Positions 42,230-51,374 of a stretch of DNA of 64,000 nt are shown piece by piece. Positions within the stretch are counted from its first letter, which is position 1. The number at the start of each line of letters is the position of its first letter. A program made the position numbers and the translations under genes. This DNA is from Cyclobacteriaceae bacterium (GTDB taxonomy: Bacteria > Bacteroidota > Bacteroidia > Cytophagales > Cyclobacteriaceae), in assembly GCA_028285445.1 (NCBI GenBank), contig JANQPQ010000033.1, positions 1 through 64,000 on the forward strand. Reading direction: 5' to 3'. The notes beneath the pieces were generated by a model, which did not search any database, had not been told where the DNA came from, and saw only the letters and a list, made by a program, of their open reading frames with translations.

Positions 42230-43627
42230 TTACAATTGTAACCCCACGGTGTAACCAGGCCATAGTTGATAGTTAAGACCGCTTTCTTTTCTTGCGAAAA
42301 CCTCCAATGACTGCGGCAGGTCCTCGCCATTATGAAAATAGCTGTTCACAGAAAATCCAATGAACACATATTGATTAGATGGCTTTGCGGAAGGCCTGAT
42401 GCCAAACTCAGCGTGCAGTTTGCCAAGTAAGCTTAGCCTGGTATCAATTTTATCAGTCCGATTGAGGTGAAGTACTCTGCCGCCGAGACTTATGAAGCGC
42501 TTCTTATTCAATTTTGAAGTCTCTAACATCGAACTCTTATTGTACATCACCTTTACAAACCCGTAGCCAACACCCCACCTTGGTGAGGTGGCGAAATCTT
42601 TCCAGGGATTATAGGCCACTATGATGGCATTTTGGTGCATTTTCTGAAACAAGCCTGTGAGTGGCATTCCAGACTTAGTCGGGGTGCAGTTGTAACAGCT
42701 ACCGGTGGTTTTTTCAGCTACTGTAAGGAACAGCTCATTAGAATATACTCTAATGTGAGAACCTTTGGAACCTATGTTAATTAAGCCAATCGGTGTATTG
42801 TTGTTGCCAACAGATCCTCCTAGATAGGGGCTCCTTTTGAAAATATTGATAAGCCCAATTTGCTTACCTCGAGCCTTGGTTCCAATATTAATTAAGCCTA
42901 TCTGTGTTCCGGCAGTCTCCTTAGTAATGTTTACTAAGCCTACTTGAATTCCGGCACCTCCCCGCGGAAAGGAGTTTTTGCCCTTCATTCTAATTGATTT
43001 ATTTACCAGGCCTAGCTGTAAACCCGTACTTTGTCCCTTCGTGTAGTTGTACAATACCGAAATTTGTGTGCCAACCACACCGTCTACAGCAACATTGTAC
43101 AAACCTGCGATTTGTACCCCCAAGTGGTGGCCACCGACCATATTAGCCAATCCTGCCACTAGAAGGCCGCTACTGTAGCCATTGGCAATGTTGAGCCCGC
43201 CTGCAATTTGAATGCCTTCAACATTGTTCCGAACATAATTGAGCAATCCCGCAATTTGTACCCCTTTAAAGTCTGAGGTGAATCCGTTTTTGATAAGGCT
43301 CCGCTCTTCCCGTAGTGTAAGATTGTGGAAGGAATTGCTTCCCACGACATTGGCAAAGCCGGCAATTTGAAAGCTATTTGCTCGTCGGAGACTAAGGTTA
43401 GAAATGCCAGCAATCTCAAAACGGGTGCTGCCGGCTGACACGCCTCCGAAGAGGTTAATAGAGAACTTATTTAGGTAATGGCCACTGTGAATTCCATTAG
43501 TGCCTATTCCCGGGAAAAGAGAAAACTGAAAAAACCTGTCTATTTCCGGAAGCCTTTTCTCCTGGGCTATTGAGGTTCCGGTCAGCAGCATGGCTACAAA
43601 CCAGAATGGTATTGACTTGTTCAGCAA
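42230..43627 (-). CDS. LA_2272-type surface repeat protein
   Basis: A 465-residue exported protein with a signal peptide ending near TSIAQ. Residues of about 68-290 contain at least eleven copies of a short repeat, typically xQIAGLxN or xQIGLxNI (FEIAGISN, FQIAGFAN, VQIAGLLN, IQIAGGLN, VQIAGLYN, IQVGLVN, TQIGLIN, KQIGLIN and others), spaced about 15-28 residues. This matches the LA_2272 surface repeat family known from Leptospira and seen in Bacteroidota. A beta-solenoid fold is likely. The C-terminal 170 residues look like outer-membrane strands ending in a hydrophobic terminus. Predicted surface or outer-membrane location; function unknown. Confidence 0.8.
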   Translation of the reverse strand: MLNKSIPFWFVAMLLTGTSIAQEKRLPEIDRFFQFSLFPGIGTNGIHSGHYLNKFSINLFGGVSAGSTRFEIAGISNLSLRRANSFQIAGFANVVGSNSFHNLTLREERSLIKNGFTSDFKGVQIAGLLNYVRNNVEGIQIAGGLNIANGYSSGLLVAGLANMVGGHHLGVQIAGLYNVAVDGVVGTQISVLYNYTKGQSTGLQLGLVNKSIRMKGKNSFPRGGAGIQVGLVNITKETAGTQIGLINIGTKARGKQIGLINIFKRSPYLGGSVGNNNTPIGLINIGSKGSHIRVYSNELFLTVAEKTTGSCYNCTPTKSGMPLTGLFQKMHQNAIIVAYNPWKDFATSPRWGVGYGFVKVMYNKSSMLETSKLNKKRFISLGGRVLHLNRTDKIDTRLSLLGKLHAEFGIRPSAKPSNQYVFIGFSVNSYFHNGEDLPQSLEVFARKESGLNYQLWPGYTVGLQL

Positions 43628-43709
43628 GTTTGAGTTGGGTTGAGTTTTCTATTGATTGCAGTTAGAGACCTAACGCCCCCAACACCTGATTAGTATAACC
43701 AGCCTCTAA

Positions 43710-44354
43710 CTACTTGAAGCTTAACTCAAACCAGCCGTACGCATCTTTGCGATCTGAAGTGATTGGGAAAGTAATGGCTTTAGCATCTTCATTCGTAAAA
43801 TCCCTGATCTCCACTCGAATCAGAATTCTCTTACCGGTGAATTTGCTCTTGAGGAATTGAAATTCTTGCCCCTGATAGGGATAAACTTTGTTGGCTTGCA
43901 GAGCGTCTCCATCTTGAACCATCGTATCAAACTTAATCACATTTGCCGTCCAGCCACTGTTGTTACCCCAGTGCCAATTGGGCAGGGTCTCCCAACTCGG
44001 GTCCGTGATAATGCGCTCACCTAAATGAAAGGAAGCATGGAAATTGTGCGTAAGCTCGGTTAGCGGATCCATAATAAAAAGTTCGGTAAAGTGCGTTGGG
44101 TGTGCCTCAGAAGACCGAACTCCGATAAAAAGAAAATTTTTCGATTGATTTAGCAGTATGCTAAATTCATCCGACACCTCAAATACCAAGGTGCCATTCC
44201 ACTCATATCCGGCAAATTTTCCATCGATTAATATTTCTCCGCTGTCCTCATAAATGAGTTTTGTTGCAGTGGCATGTTGCGACTGCACCAGGGAGCAAAT
44301 AGAAAATACGAGCAGAAGGGAAAGGGCTACTTTCAATCTTTTCATCAAGCTCAA
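43710..44354 (-). CDS. Secreted protein with CBM9/DOMON-like domain
   Basis: A 214-residue exported protein with a signal peptide ending near LVQSQ. The remainder looks like one beta-sandwich: an EILIDGKFAGYEWNGT start, the LLNQSKNFLFIGVRSSE strand pair and a C-terminal RKDAYGWFELSFK. This layout resembles CBM9/DOMON-like domains that bind sugars or haem. The assignment is weak. It lies upstream of the LA_2272-type gene on the same strand and is divergent from the oxidoreductase gene. Confidence 0.55.
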   Translation of the reverse strand: MSLMKRLKVALSLLLVFSICSLVQSQHATATKLIYEDSGEILIDGKFAGYEWNGTLVFEVSDEFSILLNQSKNFLFIGVRSSEAHPTHFTELFIMDPLTELTHNFHASFHLGERIITDPSWETLPNWHWGNNSGWTANVIKFDTMVQDGDALQANKVYPYQGQEFQFLKSKFTGKRILIRVEIRDFTNEDAKAITFPITSDRKDAYGWFELSFK

Positions 44355-44409
44355 TATCTAGCAAATTAACCAATACTTGCTATTTTCATACCATTCTAGA
44401 TATCAAAAA

Positions 44410-45420
44410 ATGAGGGCTTACCTATTACAAAAATCCGGTAAACCGGAAGTATTAAAGATCCATGACGTTGCCGAGCCCACTGTGGGTACAGGGCAGGTTA
44501 AAATTAAAGTGTCGCACATAGGTCTCAACTATGCAGAAGTGTTGTCCAGACGAGGTCAGTATAGTTGGGCACCTGCCAAGCCCTATATCCCGGGGATGGA
44601 AGGTACGGGAGAGGTAATTGAAGTTGGTGAGGGGGTGACGTCTGTAAACTTGGGTCAGAAAGTAATATTTGGCTTACAGTATGGATCCTATGCGGAATAC
44701 GTTGTAGTACAAGCACATATGGTCTCACCAGCGATTGCGAAGTTCTCGGATGAGGAGAATGCCGCATTCCTTGTAAATTTCATGACTGCCTGGGTGGCCT
44801 TCTTTGAAATCGGCCGCATTAGCGAATCAGACAAAGTACTAATCCATGCCGCAGCAGGCGGAGTAGGTACTGCCGCTGTTCAGCTTGCTTCTAAACTGGG
44901 GTGCTCCGTTATTGGAACAGCTGGCAGCAATGAAAAGCTTGATCTTATTAGCAGCTTGGGAGCAGAAAAGGCTGTTAATTACAGAACTCAGGATTTCGAG
45001 AATGAAATCAGCAAGGAATATGGTAAGGTAGACTTGGTATTGGAAGTAGTTGGCGGCGATGTATTTCGCAAAAGTTTGAAGCTTCTGAATCCCTTCGGTA
45101 GAATAATTGTAGCTGGATTCGCCAGTATACCACTTCGCAAATGGAACCCTCTTACCTGGTGGCCCACCTGGCGCGATGCCCCCAATGTCAACCTGATGAA
45201 AATGGCCAGAGGTAGTTATTTTATCGGTGCAACCCATATTGGGTATTTAATCAACAATAAAGAGGTTGTGGGTAAATGCTGGCAAGAGTTATCTACCTAT
45301 GTTACCGATAATGATATAAAGCCTGTGGTTGGCAAGGTGTTTTCATTCGAAGAAATACCAGCTGCCCATGCCTACATGGAATCGAGGCAAAGTGTGGGGA
45401 AAATTGTGATTAAAGTGTAG
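44410..45420 (+). CDS. Medium-chain zinc-type dehydrogenase/quinone oxidoreductase
   Basis: A 336-residue MDR-superfamily NADPH-dependent oxidoreductase. I chose the ATG at 44410 (MRAYLLQKSGKPEVL); an upstream TTG at 44377 would add unlikely residues. The cofactor fold carries AAAGGVGTAAVQLASKLG and the catalytic-domain motif PGMEGTGEVIEVGEGV is present. Zinc-ligand cysteines are missing, which fits the quinone oxidoreductase (Qor-like) branch. Its stop abuts the stop of the convergent DUF6268-type gene with no gap. Confidence 0.88.
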   Translation: MRAYLLQKSGKPEVLKIHDVAEPTVGTGQVKIKVSHIGLNYAEVLSRRGQYSWAPAKPYIPGMEGTGEVIEVGEGVTSVNLGQKVIFGLQYGSYAEYVVVQAHMVSPAIAKFSDEENAAFLVNFMTAWVAFFEIGRISESDKVLIHAAAGGVGTAAVQLASKLGCSVIGTAGSNEKLDLISSLGAEKAVNYRTQDFENEISKEYGKVDLVLEVVGGDVFRKSLKLLNPFGRIIVAGFASIPLRKWNPLTWWPTWRDAPNVNLMKMARGSYFIGATHIGYLINNKEVVGKCWQELSTYVTDNDIKPVVGKVFSFEEIPAAHAYMESRQSVGKIVIKV

Positions 45421-46455
45421 CTACTTAATGAATTGCCTCGGAGGAACCAGGAAGATACTGAAGTTGTAGATGAGCGCACCACGCAATCGATTCTCAATTA
45501 GAATGTCCGCATCTCTGTTGTTCCCGTCGTTGAGAGAGAACTGCATATTTGCGCGGTATCCCACACTGGCCCCAAACCAGAGAAAATCATAGATCTCTTT
45601 CTCTAATGTCAACAGGAATCTGATCTCACTTTTGTGCAAGTGTACTGTGGTGTTCTGGGCGAATTGGGTATCGCTTAAAAGAACATTATAACTAGCGCCA
45701 TTAAGTCCTACCTCCCCATAGAAAATTGTGCGCTCATTTCTATTGTGTCTTACTTTCATGTAAGCTGGCAGAAGCATCTCTATTCCCCAGTAAGGACTGA
45801 AAGTGCGGTTGTAAACTATTACCGGGTAGAAAGTTGGCCTGCCGAAGTCGTATCCATAGGCAAACCCTACTGCATGTGACAGCGTAGGAGTTCTTTTCCA
45901 GCCAATTAAAGGAGCGATGGAGAATTTCAGATAGTCTTCAGTAGGAAGTGTACTGCGCCTGAAGTCGCCATTGAGGCTCAGCCTGGTTCGTAGCAAAAAA
46001 TATACGTCAGAGCGAGTTGGCTTTACAAAAAACAATGAAGCACCGAGAGACCTTAAGTTCTTATCTTCAATGCTATTATAAAAAGGGTAATTGGCGTTGG
46101 CCAGATCTTCAAAACCATACTCCTCCAAAAAGTAATTGAAGCCCATAGCCATTTTGAAGCCGGGTTTATTCAATATGGGAAATCTTAGCTTGAGGTCGGT
46201 GCGACGATTAACCTGTACTTCACCAGTACCATCGCTTAAGCCTTGTTCCTTGGCTCTTGATGTAATCCCGTAGTTAGTAACCCATTCTCGTTCGATGACA
46301 ATACCCTTGGACCGGGGCATTCCTTGCACTGATGGAATGCAGAAAGTGGAATCGGCACAAACCAAGAGTTCATCTTGCGCCATTAGCGGCGCCAGTGAAA
46401 TCATAAGAACTGCTATCGTAGCTATTGCATTCTTCATTGCCTTAAAGATGGCCAT
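45421..46455 (-). CDS. Outer-membrane beta-barrel protein, DUF6268-like
   Basis: A 344-residue exported protein with a signal peptide ending near APLMAQ (ATG at 46455 or 46437). Alternating hydrophobic residues through the chain suggest an outer-membrane barrel of 10-14 strands (for example VYFLLRTRLSLNGDF, KVRHNRNERTIFYGEVGLNGASYNV, FLWFGASVGYRANMQFSL). The overall pattern is that of DUF6268 proteins of Bacteroidota. No function is assigned. Two cysteines (ADSTFC region) lie soon after the signal. Confidence 0.75.
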   Translation of the reverse strand: MAIFKAMKNAIATIAVLMISLAPLMAQDELLVCADSTFCIPSVQGMPRSKGIVIEREWVTNYGITSRAKEQGLSDGTGEVQVNRRTDLKLRFPILNKPGFKMAMGFNYFLEEYGFEDLANANYPFYNSIEDKNLRSLGASLFFVKPTRSDVYFLLRTRLSLNGDFRRSTLPTEDYLKFSIAPLIGWKRTPTLSHAVGFAYGYDFGRPTFYPVIVYNRTFSPYWGIEMLLPAYMKVRHNRNERTIFYGEVGLNGASYNVLLSDTQFAQNTTVHLHKSEIRFLLTLEKEIYDFLWFGASVGYRANMQFSLNDGNNRDADILIENRLRGALIYNFSIFLVPPRQFIK

Positions 46456-46850
46456 TAAGGTCGACAGTTCGCTGGAAACGCAACGTTTCCAATATTACAA
46501 AAATAGCAGAATTATGTTGTTGTTCATAATGGCCAAATGCCATGTACAACAGTAATAAGATTCAGAAGGTGGTTGATAGGGCCAGGGTCACTGGCCCGGT
46601 ATTCGATAAGCTGGCTATTTACTACTACTAGTGCTTTTGTTGTCTTTGATCCAAAACTTTGGTGACTTAGTTACAACGAACAACCCAAAACACAGACTTA
46701 GAAAAACTGTAGAGAGAATCCCCACTAAAAATCCAGCAGATATCATATCAAATAGTTGTTTAGATTATGAATTAATTTCCGACGGTTTTCAAGCAAGTAT
46801 GGTACCAAACCTCCTCACCTAAAAAGGGGGATTTATAATTTTCCTGATTT
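46456..46850. other. 395-base intergenic region with a GC hairpin
   Basis: No gene is convincing here. A 7-base stem GGGCCAG (46579-46585) and CTGGCCC (46591-46597) with a 5-base loop has no T-run and could be a structured 5' element. A 63-codon frame at 46631-46822 is compositionally poor and I do not call it. Confidence 0.45.
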
Positions 46851-49490
46851 CTAGTTTTTTTCTTGCAGCTCTTTTAACTGGGTCTCCATTGTATTCATCC
46901 TTTCTTCCTGCTTAATAATGTATAAGGTTAGCTCCTCAATTTTCTTGAGCAGGCTGGCATTTATCTCTCCCAGGTTAACACCGTTTGCTTCTACTACCTT
47001 GGCCGCTGGAATTCCCGGGAGGTGGTTCTCTTTTTGAATGAAGCGCTTCAGGTCCGATATACTCATTAAGTCATAATCGTCTGCAAAGACATAATCTGGC
47101 CAGCTCTCAGATACCTGGACGTTTACTTCTTCCATTACGGCTTTGCCATCAACAGCAACCTTATAGCCACTCGGTACCACATCTGTACCAACTGCAAGGC
47201 CGCCGTCGTTATTAATTCTCATCACCTCTGTAGTTCCAATAAACCATTCGAAACCCCCGCCGTTAACATTACCCGTTTGAAACCAGATCGGGTATTTCCC
47301 GCCATCAGCCGCGCCCATTCCAATTCCGTATGAGTTGCCTGTGGAATTGTTCATGGCATATCGCACACCAGATGAATAACCTACAGTTGGATCGGCCAGA
47401 CCGCTGGCATTGCGAGACATGATAAAGCCATTGACGTCGATGCTACCATATTGGTTGGCAATACCTACCCCAATCGTCCCGTTGTACTGAATTGTGCCGC
47501 TATTGTCAATCCATGGCGAGCTACCTCCTCCGGAAATTGGAGATCCATTAACTAATACTGCTGTTGCATTAATGGTACCGGCCACGTCGAGTTCGTAGGC
47601 CGGAGAAGTTGTTCCAATGCCAACCTTATCCGTGGCGAAATCTCCATAGATAAGTGTAGAAACATCATTGTTGGCAATGTACAGCTTGTCAGAGCCTGTC
47701 TCATTATAGCCAGCTTTGGCTCCTATGAACACATTCCTTGAGCCAGTTGTATTGTTGTATCCTGAATAGAGTCCCAGGAATGTATTGTTACTTCCCGAGG
47801 TATGAAGAACACCGGCCTGGAATCCGGCAAAGAAATTATATGACCCACTGCTACCCTTTCCAGCTTCATAACCAATGTATAAGTTAGCTATGCCAATGCC
47901 ATTATTGTAGCCAGATCGAAAACCCAAGCTAGTGTTATTAGTACCACTTGAATTGTTCTGGCCAGACTGCACACCGACATAGGTATTTCTGTCACCATCG
48001 GTGCTATTAAAACCCGATTGAAAGCCAATAAATGTGTTGGAGCTTCCCCCAGTGCTGTACCTTCCGGCAAGGCTTCCCACATAGGTATTGTAGAGGCTTG
48101 AAATCTCATCAGCCCCGGCATTGGTACCCAAGTAGGTATTATCACCACCACCCACATTATCGTAGCCGGCACCTTGGCCCACAAATGTATTATTGTTACC
48201 TGTGGTGTTCGAATACCCCGTAGCATCTCCAAGGAAGGTATTGCTGCTACCGGTAGTATTGGACTTGCCTGAGTAGCTGCCAAAGAAAGCGCTGTAACGA
48301 CCAGTAGTTGTATTTTCACCTGCATAGGCACCAGCGTAGTTATTTCTTGTACCGGTGGTAATGCTTGAGCCTGCCTCCCGTCCAATGAAGGTGTTCAAAG
48401 TACCCTGTATCAGGGTAATCGCATTATTGCCTGAAATTAAAAACTGGCTGCCAGCATTCACCTGTCCAGCTACGTCAAGTGTATAGGCTGGAGTGGTAAG
48501 GCCTATGCCCAGGCGCCCATCTTTGTCGTAAACCATCTCACTGAATTGACCAGTGGAATTCTTTCGGGTTAAGAAATGGATAGCGGCAGAAGAGTTACCA
48601 TGATCTAGCTTAGTAGTTATTTGTGCTGATCTTTTTTCTGAACCTGAATAGGAGTCAGATGTCCACAACAGGCCTCCACCATACACTGTATTACCGCGGT
48701 GGACCATATTCAGAATGGGAAATCTGTAAGTGGTGGAAAAGCCACTGCCACCACTGATTTGCAAGGTGCTTGGCTCCTGGGCGTCATATCCAGCGTAGGG
48801 CTCCAGCCAAGAACTGGCGTCACCTACAATAGCATCGCCTCCCACATGTAGCTTCTTTAGAGGGGTATCATTCCCGATACCAAGGTCTCCTGAAGGAGTC
48901 AATGTCATGCGCTCTATCCAGCCCTGGGCTCCTGATGAATTCATCCCGGAGGAAGTACCAAACCTCAATGAAGATCCCTCATTCCATGCCAACCTGGGGC
49001 CTGTAGCCAAGTTGTTATTGGCCCCAATTGCTAAAAATGGTAGGCCTGATTGTATTACTGCAAAGGCGTCGCCAACATTTTGGTAGATGTGAAGGTTTTG
49101 AATCGGAGATGTTGTGCCCAAGCCCACCCCACTATCTGCTATGCGCATTTTCTCAATAAACCCTATTGCCCCAAGGGAGTCAAATCCGGTGGTAGTACCA
49201 AATTTCATCGGTGAGCTATTGTGCCAGATCATTACCGGCCCAATGCCTGCATAGTGGCTTGTACCTAGCCCTAAATATTGGGATCCAGATTGAATGACAT
49301 TATAGGCATTTCCGGATAACTGATAAATATGGCTATTCTGGAGGGGGTTGTTAGTACCAATTCCCACCTTTCCAAGATTATAATAGATTTTACTCCCGTT
49401 GGTTGACCACTGCCCTTTTGCATTTGGCACAATTGCCACTATAGCTGCTATTACTGTTACGCAGCGAAAAAATTGTTTTACCGGTATCAT
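46851..49490 (-). CDS. Tail-fibre-like surface protein with repeat array
   Basis: An 879-residue exported protein starting at the ATG at 49490 (signal peptide, cleavage near AKGQ); a TTG at 49574 would give a longer, unlikely N-terminus. N-terminal modules begin with VGIGTNNPLQNSHIY. A central array (about bases 47690-48400) repeats roughly every 16-17 residues as NTFIG-xx-AG-xx-N-TTG, near-identical but varied. The C-terminus is the usual Bacteroidota end: WPDYVFADDYDLMSISDLKRF, HLPGIP, NGVNLGEINASLLKKIEELTLYI and a final coiled coil. Predicted to be secreted or surface-displayed, probably trimeric. Function unknown; no intramolecular peptidase S74 domain is clear. Confidence 0.85.
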   Translation of the reverse strand: MIPVKQFFRCVTVIAAIVAIVPNAKGQWSTNGSKIYYNLGKVGIGTNNPLQNSHIYQLSGNAYNVIQSGSQYLGLGTSHYAGIGPVMIWHNSSPMKFGTTTGFDSLGAIGFIEKMRIADSGVGLGTTSPIQNLHIYQNVGDAFAVIQSGLPFLAIGANNNLATGPRLAWNEGSSLRFGTSSGMNSSGAQGWIERMTLTPSGDLGIGNDTPLKKLHVGGDAIVGDASSWLEPYAGYDAQEPSTLQISGGSGFSTTYRFPILNMVHRGNTVYGGGLLWTSDSYSGSEKRSAQITTKLDHGNSSAAIHFLTRKNSTGQFSEMVYDKDGRLGIGLTTPAYTLDVAGQVNAGSQFLISGNNAITLIQGTLNTFIGREAGSSITTGTRNNYAGAYAGENTTTGRYSAFFGSYSGKSNTTGSSNTFLGDATGYSNTTGNNNTFVGQGAGYDNVGGGDNTYLGTNAGADEISSLYNTYVGSLAGRYSTGGSSNTFIGFQSGFNSTDGDRNTYVGVQSGQNNSSGTNNTSLGFRSGYNNGIGIANLYIGYEAGKGSSGSYNFFAGFQAGVLHTSGSNNTFLGLYSGYNNTTGSRNVFIGAKAGYNETGSDKLYIANNDVSTLIYGDFATDKVGIGTTSPAYELDVAGTINATAVLVNGSPISGGGSSPWIDNSGTIQYNGTIGVGIANQYGSIDVNGFIMSRNASGLADPTVGYSSGVRYAMNNSTGNSYGIGMGAADGGKYPIWFQTGNVNGGGFEWFIGTTEVMRINNDGGLAVGTDVVPSGYKVAVDGKAVMEEVNVQVSESWPDYVFADDYDLMSISDLKRFIQKENHLPGIPAAKVVEANGVNLGEINASLLKKIEELTLYIIKQEERMNTMETQLKELQEKN

Positions 49491-49626
49491 ATACTTAGTT
49501 GATAATATTGATTGGAAGATTATGGGGGTAGCTTGTCTCGTTGAGACAAATACCTCAAAAGAGTTAATTGCCAATGGCAGACTTTTGTTACCCTAAAAAG
49601 TGCTGAAAACGTATTGATCAGGTAAG

Positions 49627-50844
49627 CTAGAGAACCTCTCCTACCCTTTCGAAGAATTGCCACCAGTCAACATCACCATAGCCTTTGCCAAGTCTTACCA
49701 TCACAAGATTCTTCCTGGGATCGACATAGATAAACTGACCTAGTAGGCCAGAAGCCATAAAAGCGGGGCCCATTTCCTGAGCGAAGTACTTATCAGGATA
49801 GCGCCTCGATCTACGCAGCCATCGGTAGTGCTGCCGGGCAGTCTGTAGCTCAAGGGAATCGAAATAAACCGGGCGCGAAACACTATACCAATGATTTTGG
49901 TACCGTCTGTATGGTGGAGTTGATGTTATTGACTTTTGCACCCATTCTTTGGGTACAATCTGCTCACCATTCCATTGGCCGTGATTTAGGTATAGCCTTC
50001 CGAATTTAGCAAAATCGCGAGCGGTAGCATTGAGGCAGCAATATGTTTTTACTGTGCGATTTTTCTTACTATCGATGCTCCAGCTTGCATCGTATTCCAT
50101 ACCTATCTTCTTCCAAATTTTCTCCTGCAGGTATTCAGCTGGCGTTTTACCCGTAGCCCGTTCCAGGATCAGTCCTAATACCTGCGTGTTCACACTTTGG
50201 TATTCGTACCGGGTACCGGGATCTCTTTCAAATTCAAGTTTGGAAACCAGTCTCTCCAGGTTCTTGCCATAGTAAAGAGGTGCTATTCCCTTGAAGGGAT
50301 TGAAGAACGCTCTCTCATTAAAATCGAGACCCGAAAACATATCGAGCAAATGCCCAATGGTGAGCTCCTCTATGCGAGGGTCACTGTCACACAGTTCTGG
50401 CAAGTACTTGGAAACTGGATCGCTGACGCTTTCAATTGCGCCTTCTTCAATGGCGATACCAATTAGTGCTGATGTGAAGGACTTTGCGACAGAGAAAGAT
50501 GGAACTACAGAGCTTTGCTCATATTTGCCATAGTATTCCTCAAAGAGGATGGTGTCATTCCTAACAATGACCAATGCTACAGTCTTATCCTTCTTCCTTC
50601 CAACAAGGGAATCCATCTTGTGCTTCCCATTCCTGTAGGGAATTGATTCAAAAAGTTCAGGTTGTAAAGACTTTGCGAACAAGAATGGTTGATCAGAGTC
50701 TCTAGTAACCGTAAGAGCCGGAAACTTCTTATGGTCTCTCAAGTCAACCACGTTCCAAACAAAATAACGCCCCACATGGCAGCTTGTGACTAGAATCACT
50801 AGCAACGTTGTTATTAAGACTTGGGAGGGGCTGAATTTTAGCAT
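49627..50844 (-). CDS. Serine hydrolase lipoprotein, class C beta-lactamase-like
   Basis: A 405-residue lipoprotein with the lipobox LVTSC in the signal and a beta-lactamase/transpeptidase fold. The nucleophile motif SxxK is in SFSVAKSFTS and the second motif is in YEYQSVNTQ (Tyr-x-Ser, the esterase and NylB-type variant, where class C beta-lactamases have Tyr-x-Asn). It therefore resembles 6-aminohexanoate-dimer hydrolase or esterase relatives more than true beta-lactamases. Predicted to face the periplasm. Substrate unknown. Confidence 0.85.
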   Translation of the reverse strand: MLKFSPSQVLITTLLVILVTSCHVGRYFVWNVVDLRDHKKFPALTVTRDSDQPFLFAKSLQPELFESIPYRNGKHKMDSLVGRKKDKTVALVIVRNDTILFEEYYGKYEQSSVVPSFSVAKSFTSALIGIAIEEGAIESVSDPVSKYLPELCDSDPRIEELTIGHLLDMFSGLDFNERAFFNPFKGIAPLYYGKNLERLVSKLEFERDPGTRYEYQSVNTQVLGLILERATGKTPAEYLQEKIWKKIGMEYDASWSIDSKKNRTVKTYCCLNATARDFAKFGRLYLNHGQWNGEQIVPKEWVQKSITSTPPYRRYQNHWYSVSRPVYFDSLELQTARQHYRWLRRSRRYPDKYFAQEMGPAFMASGLLGQFIYVDPRKNLVMVRLGKGYGDVDWWQFFERVGEVL

Positions 50845-51091
50845 TGCTTAATTACTAACGAGCTAATTGGATTATTCGGTGCACATGAAGCTCTCATTAA
50901 GCCCAAAATCAGGGATTTTTTTCTTCAAATCCTTTCATTTAACCTCCATTTGGCTCAAATGTATGAAAATGCCGTTTGGATGTTAGAATCTGCGTTTTTG
51001 GAAAAAGTTCAAACTTTTCAAGTTTTTTTTTCGATCTGGTAACATCTAAAAGATATTTGCGTCTAATATTGTAGTTCCAAACTGGTAAACG

Positions 51092-51310
51092 ATGGTAAAC
51101 CGCCCTAAACTAATATCGTTTTTCCTCCGATTTATAGCCGTAAGTCTGGTAGTGGTATTATTGGGCACTTTTGTCACTTTCAAGGTTAACCAAGAGCTGC
51201 AGAAACTTAGTAAAACTGAGCAAAGGGAATACCTACAAGCCAACACTCTTCTTCTTCCTATCTTAATTTTCGTTTCAGCAAAAACACTGAAGCGAGAGAA
51301 GGATCGATAA
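51092..51310 (+). CDS. Small membrane protein of unknown function
   Basis: A 72-residue protein with two hydrophobic stretches (about residues 7-30 and 51-63) separated by a charged amphipathic segment (NQELQKLSKTEQREYLQ). It begins at an ATG 65 bases upstream of the lactate dehydrogenase gene region and has no recognised family. An overlapping minus-strand frame is less plausible because of its Ser/Arg-rich composition. It may be a small accessory to the following gene. Support is moderate. Confidence 0.5.
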   Translation: MVNRPKLISFFLRFIAVSLVVVLLGTFVTFKVNQELQKLSKTEQREYLQANTLLLPILIFVSAKTLKREKDR

Positions 51311-51374
51311 TATCTCCCCTTACTTCCTTTTTCATAGAACTCGGTGATTATATTCACAGTGTCAATCCTGTGTT

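Noticed and set aside
42229..42242. GTTACAATTGTAAC perfect palindrome
   Set aside because: It overlaps the stop codon of the LA_2272-type gene and is only 14 bases, so it is most likely incidental.
46631..46822. 63-codon frame in the intergenic region
   Set aside because: No start context, no family, and amino-acid composition unlike a small membrane or secreted protein.
47888..48385. Long minus-strand second frame through the repeat array
   Set aside because: It is a by-product of the near-periodic array in the tail-fibre-like gene.
51046..51357. Minus-strand frame overlapping the small membrane protein gene
   Set aside because: Ser/Arg-rich composition and loss of the plus-strand hydrophobic pattern; the plus-strand gene is the better reading.
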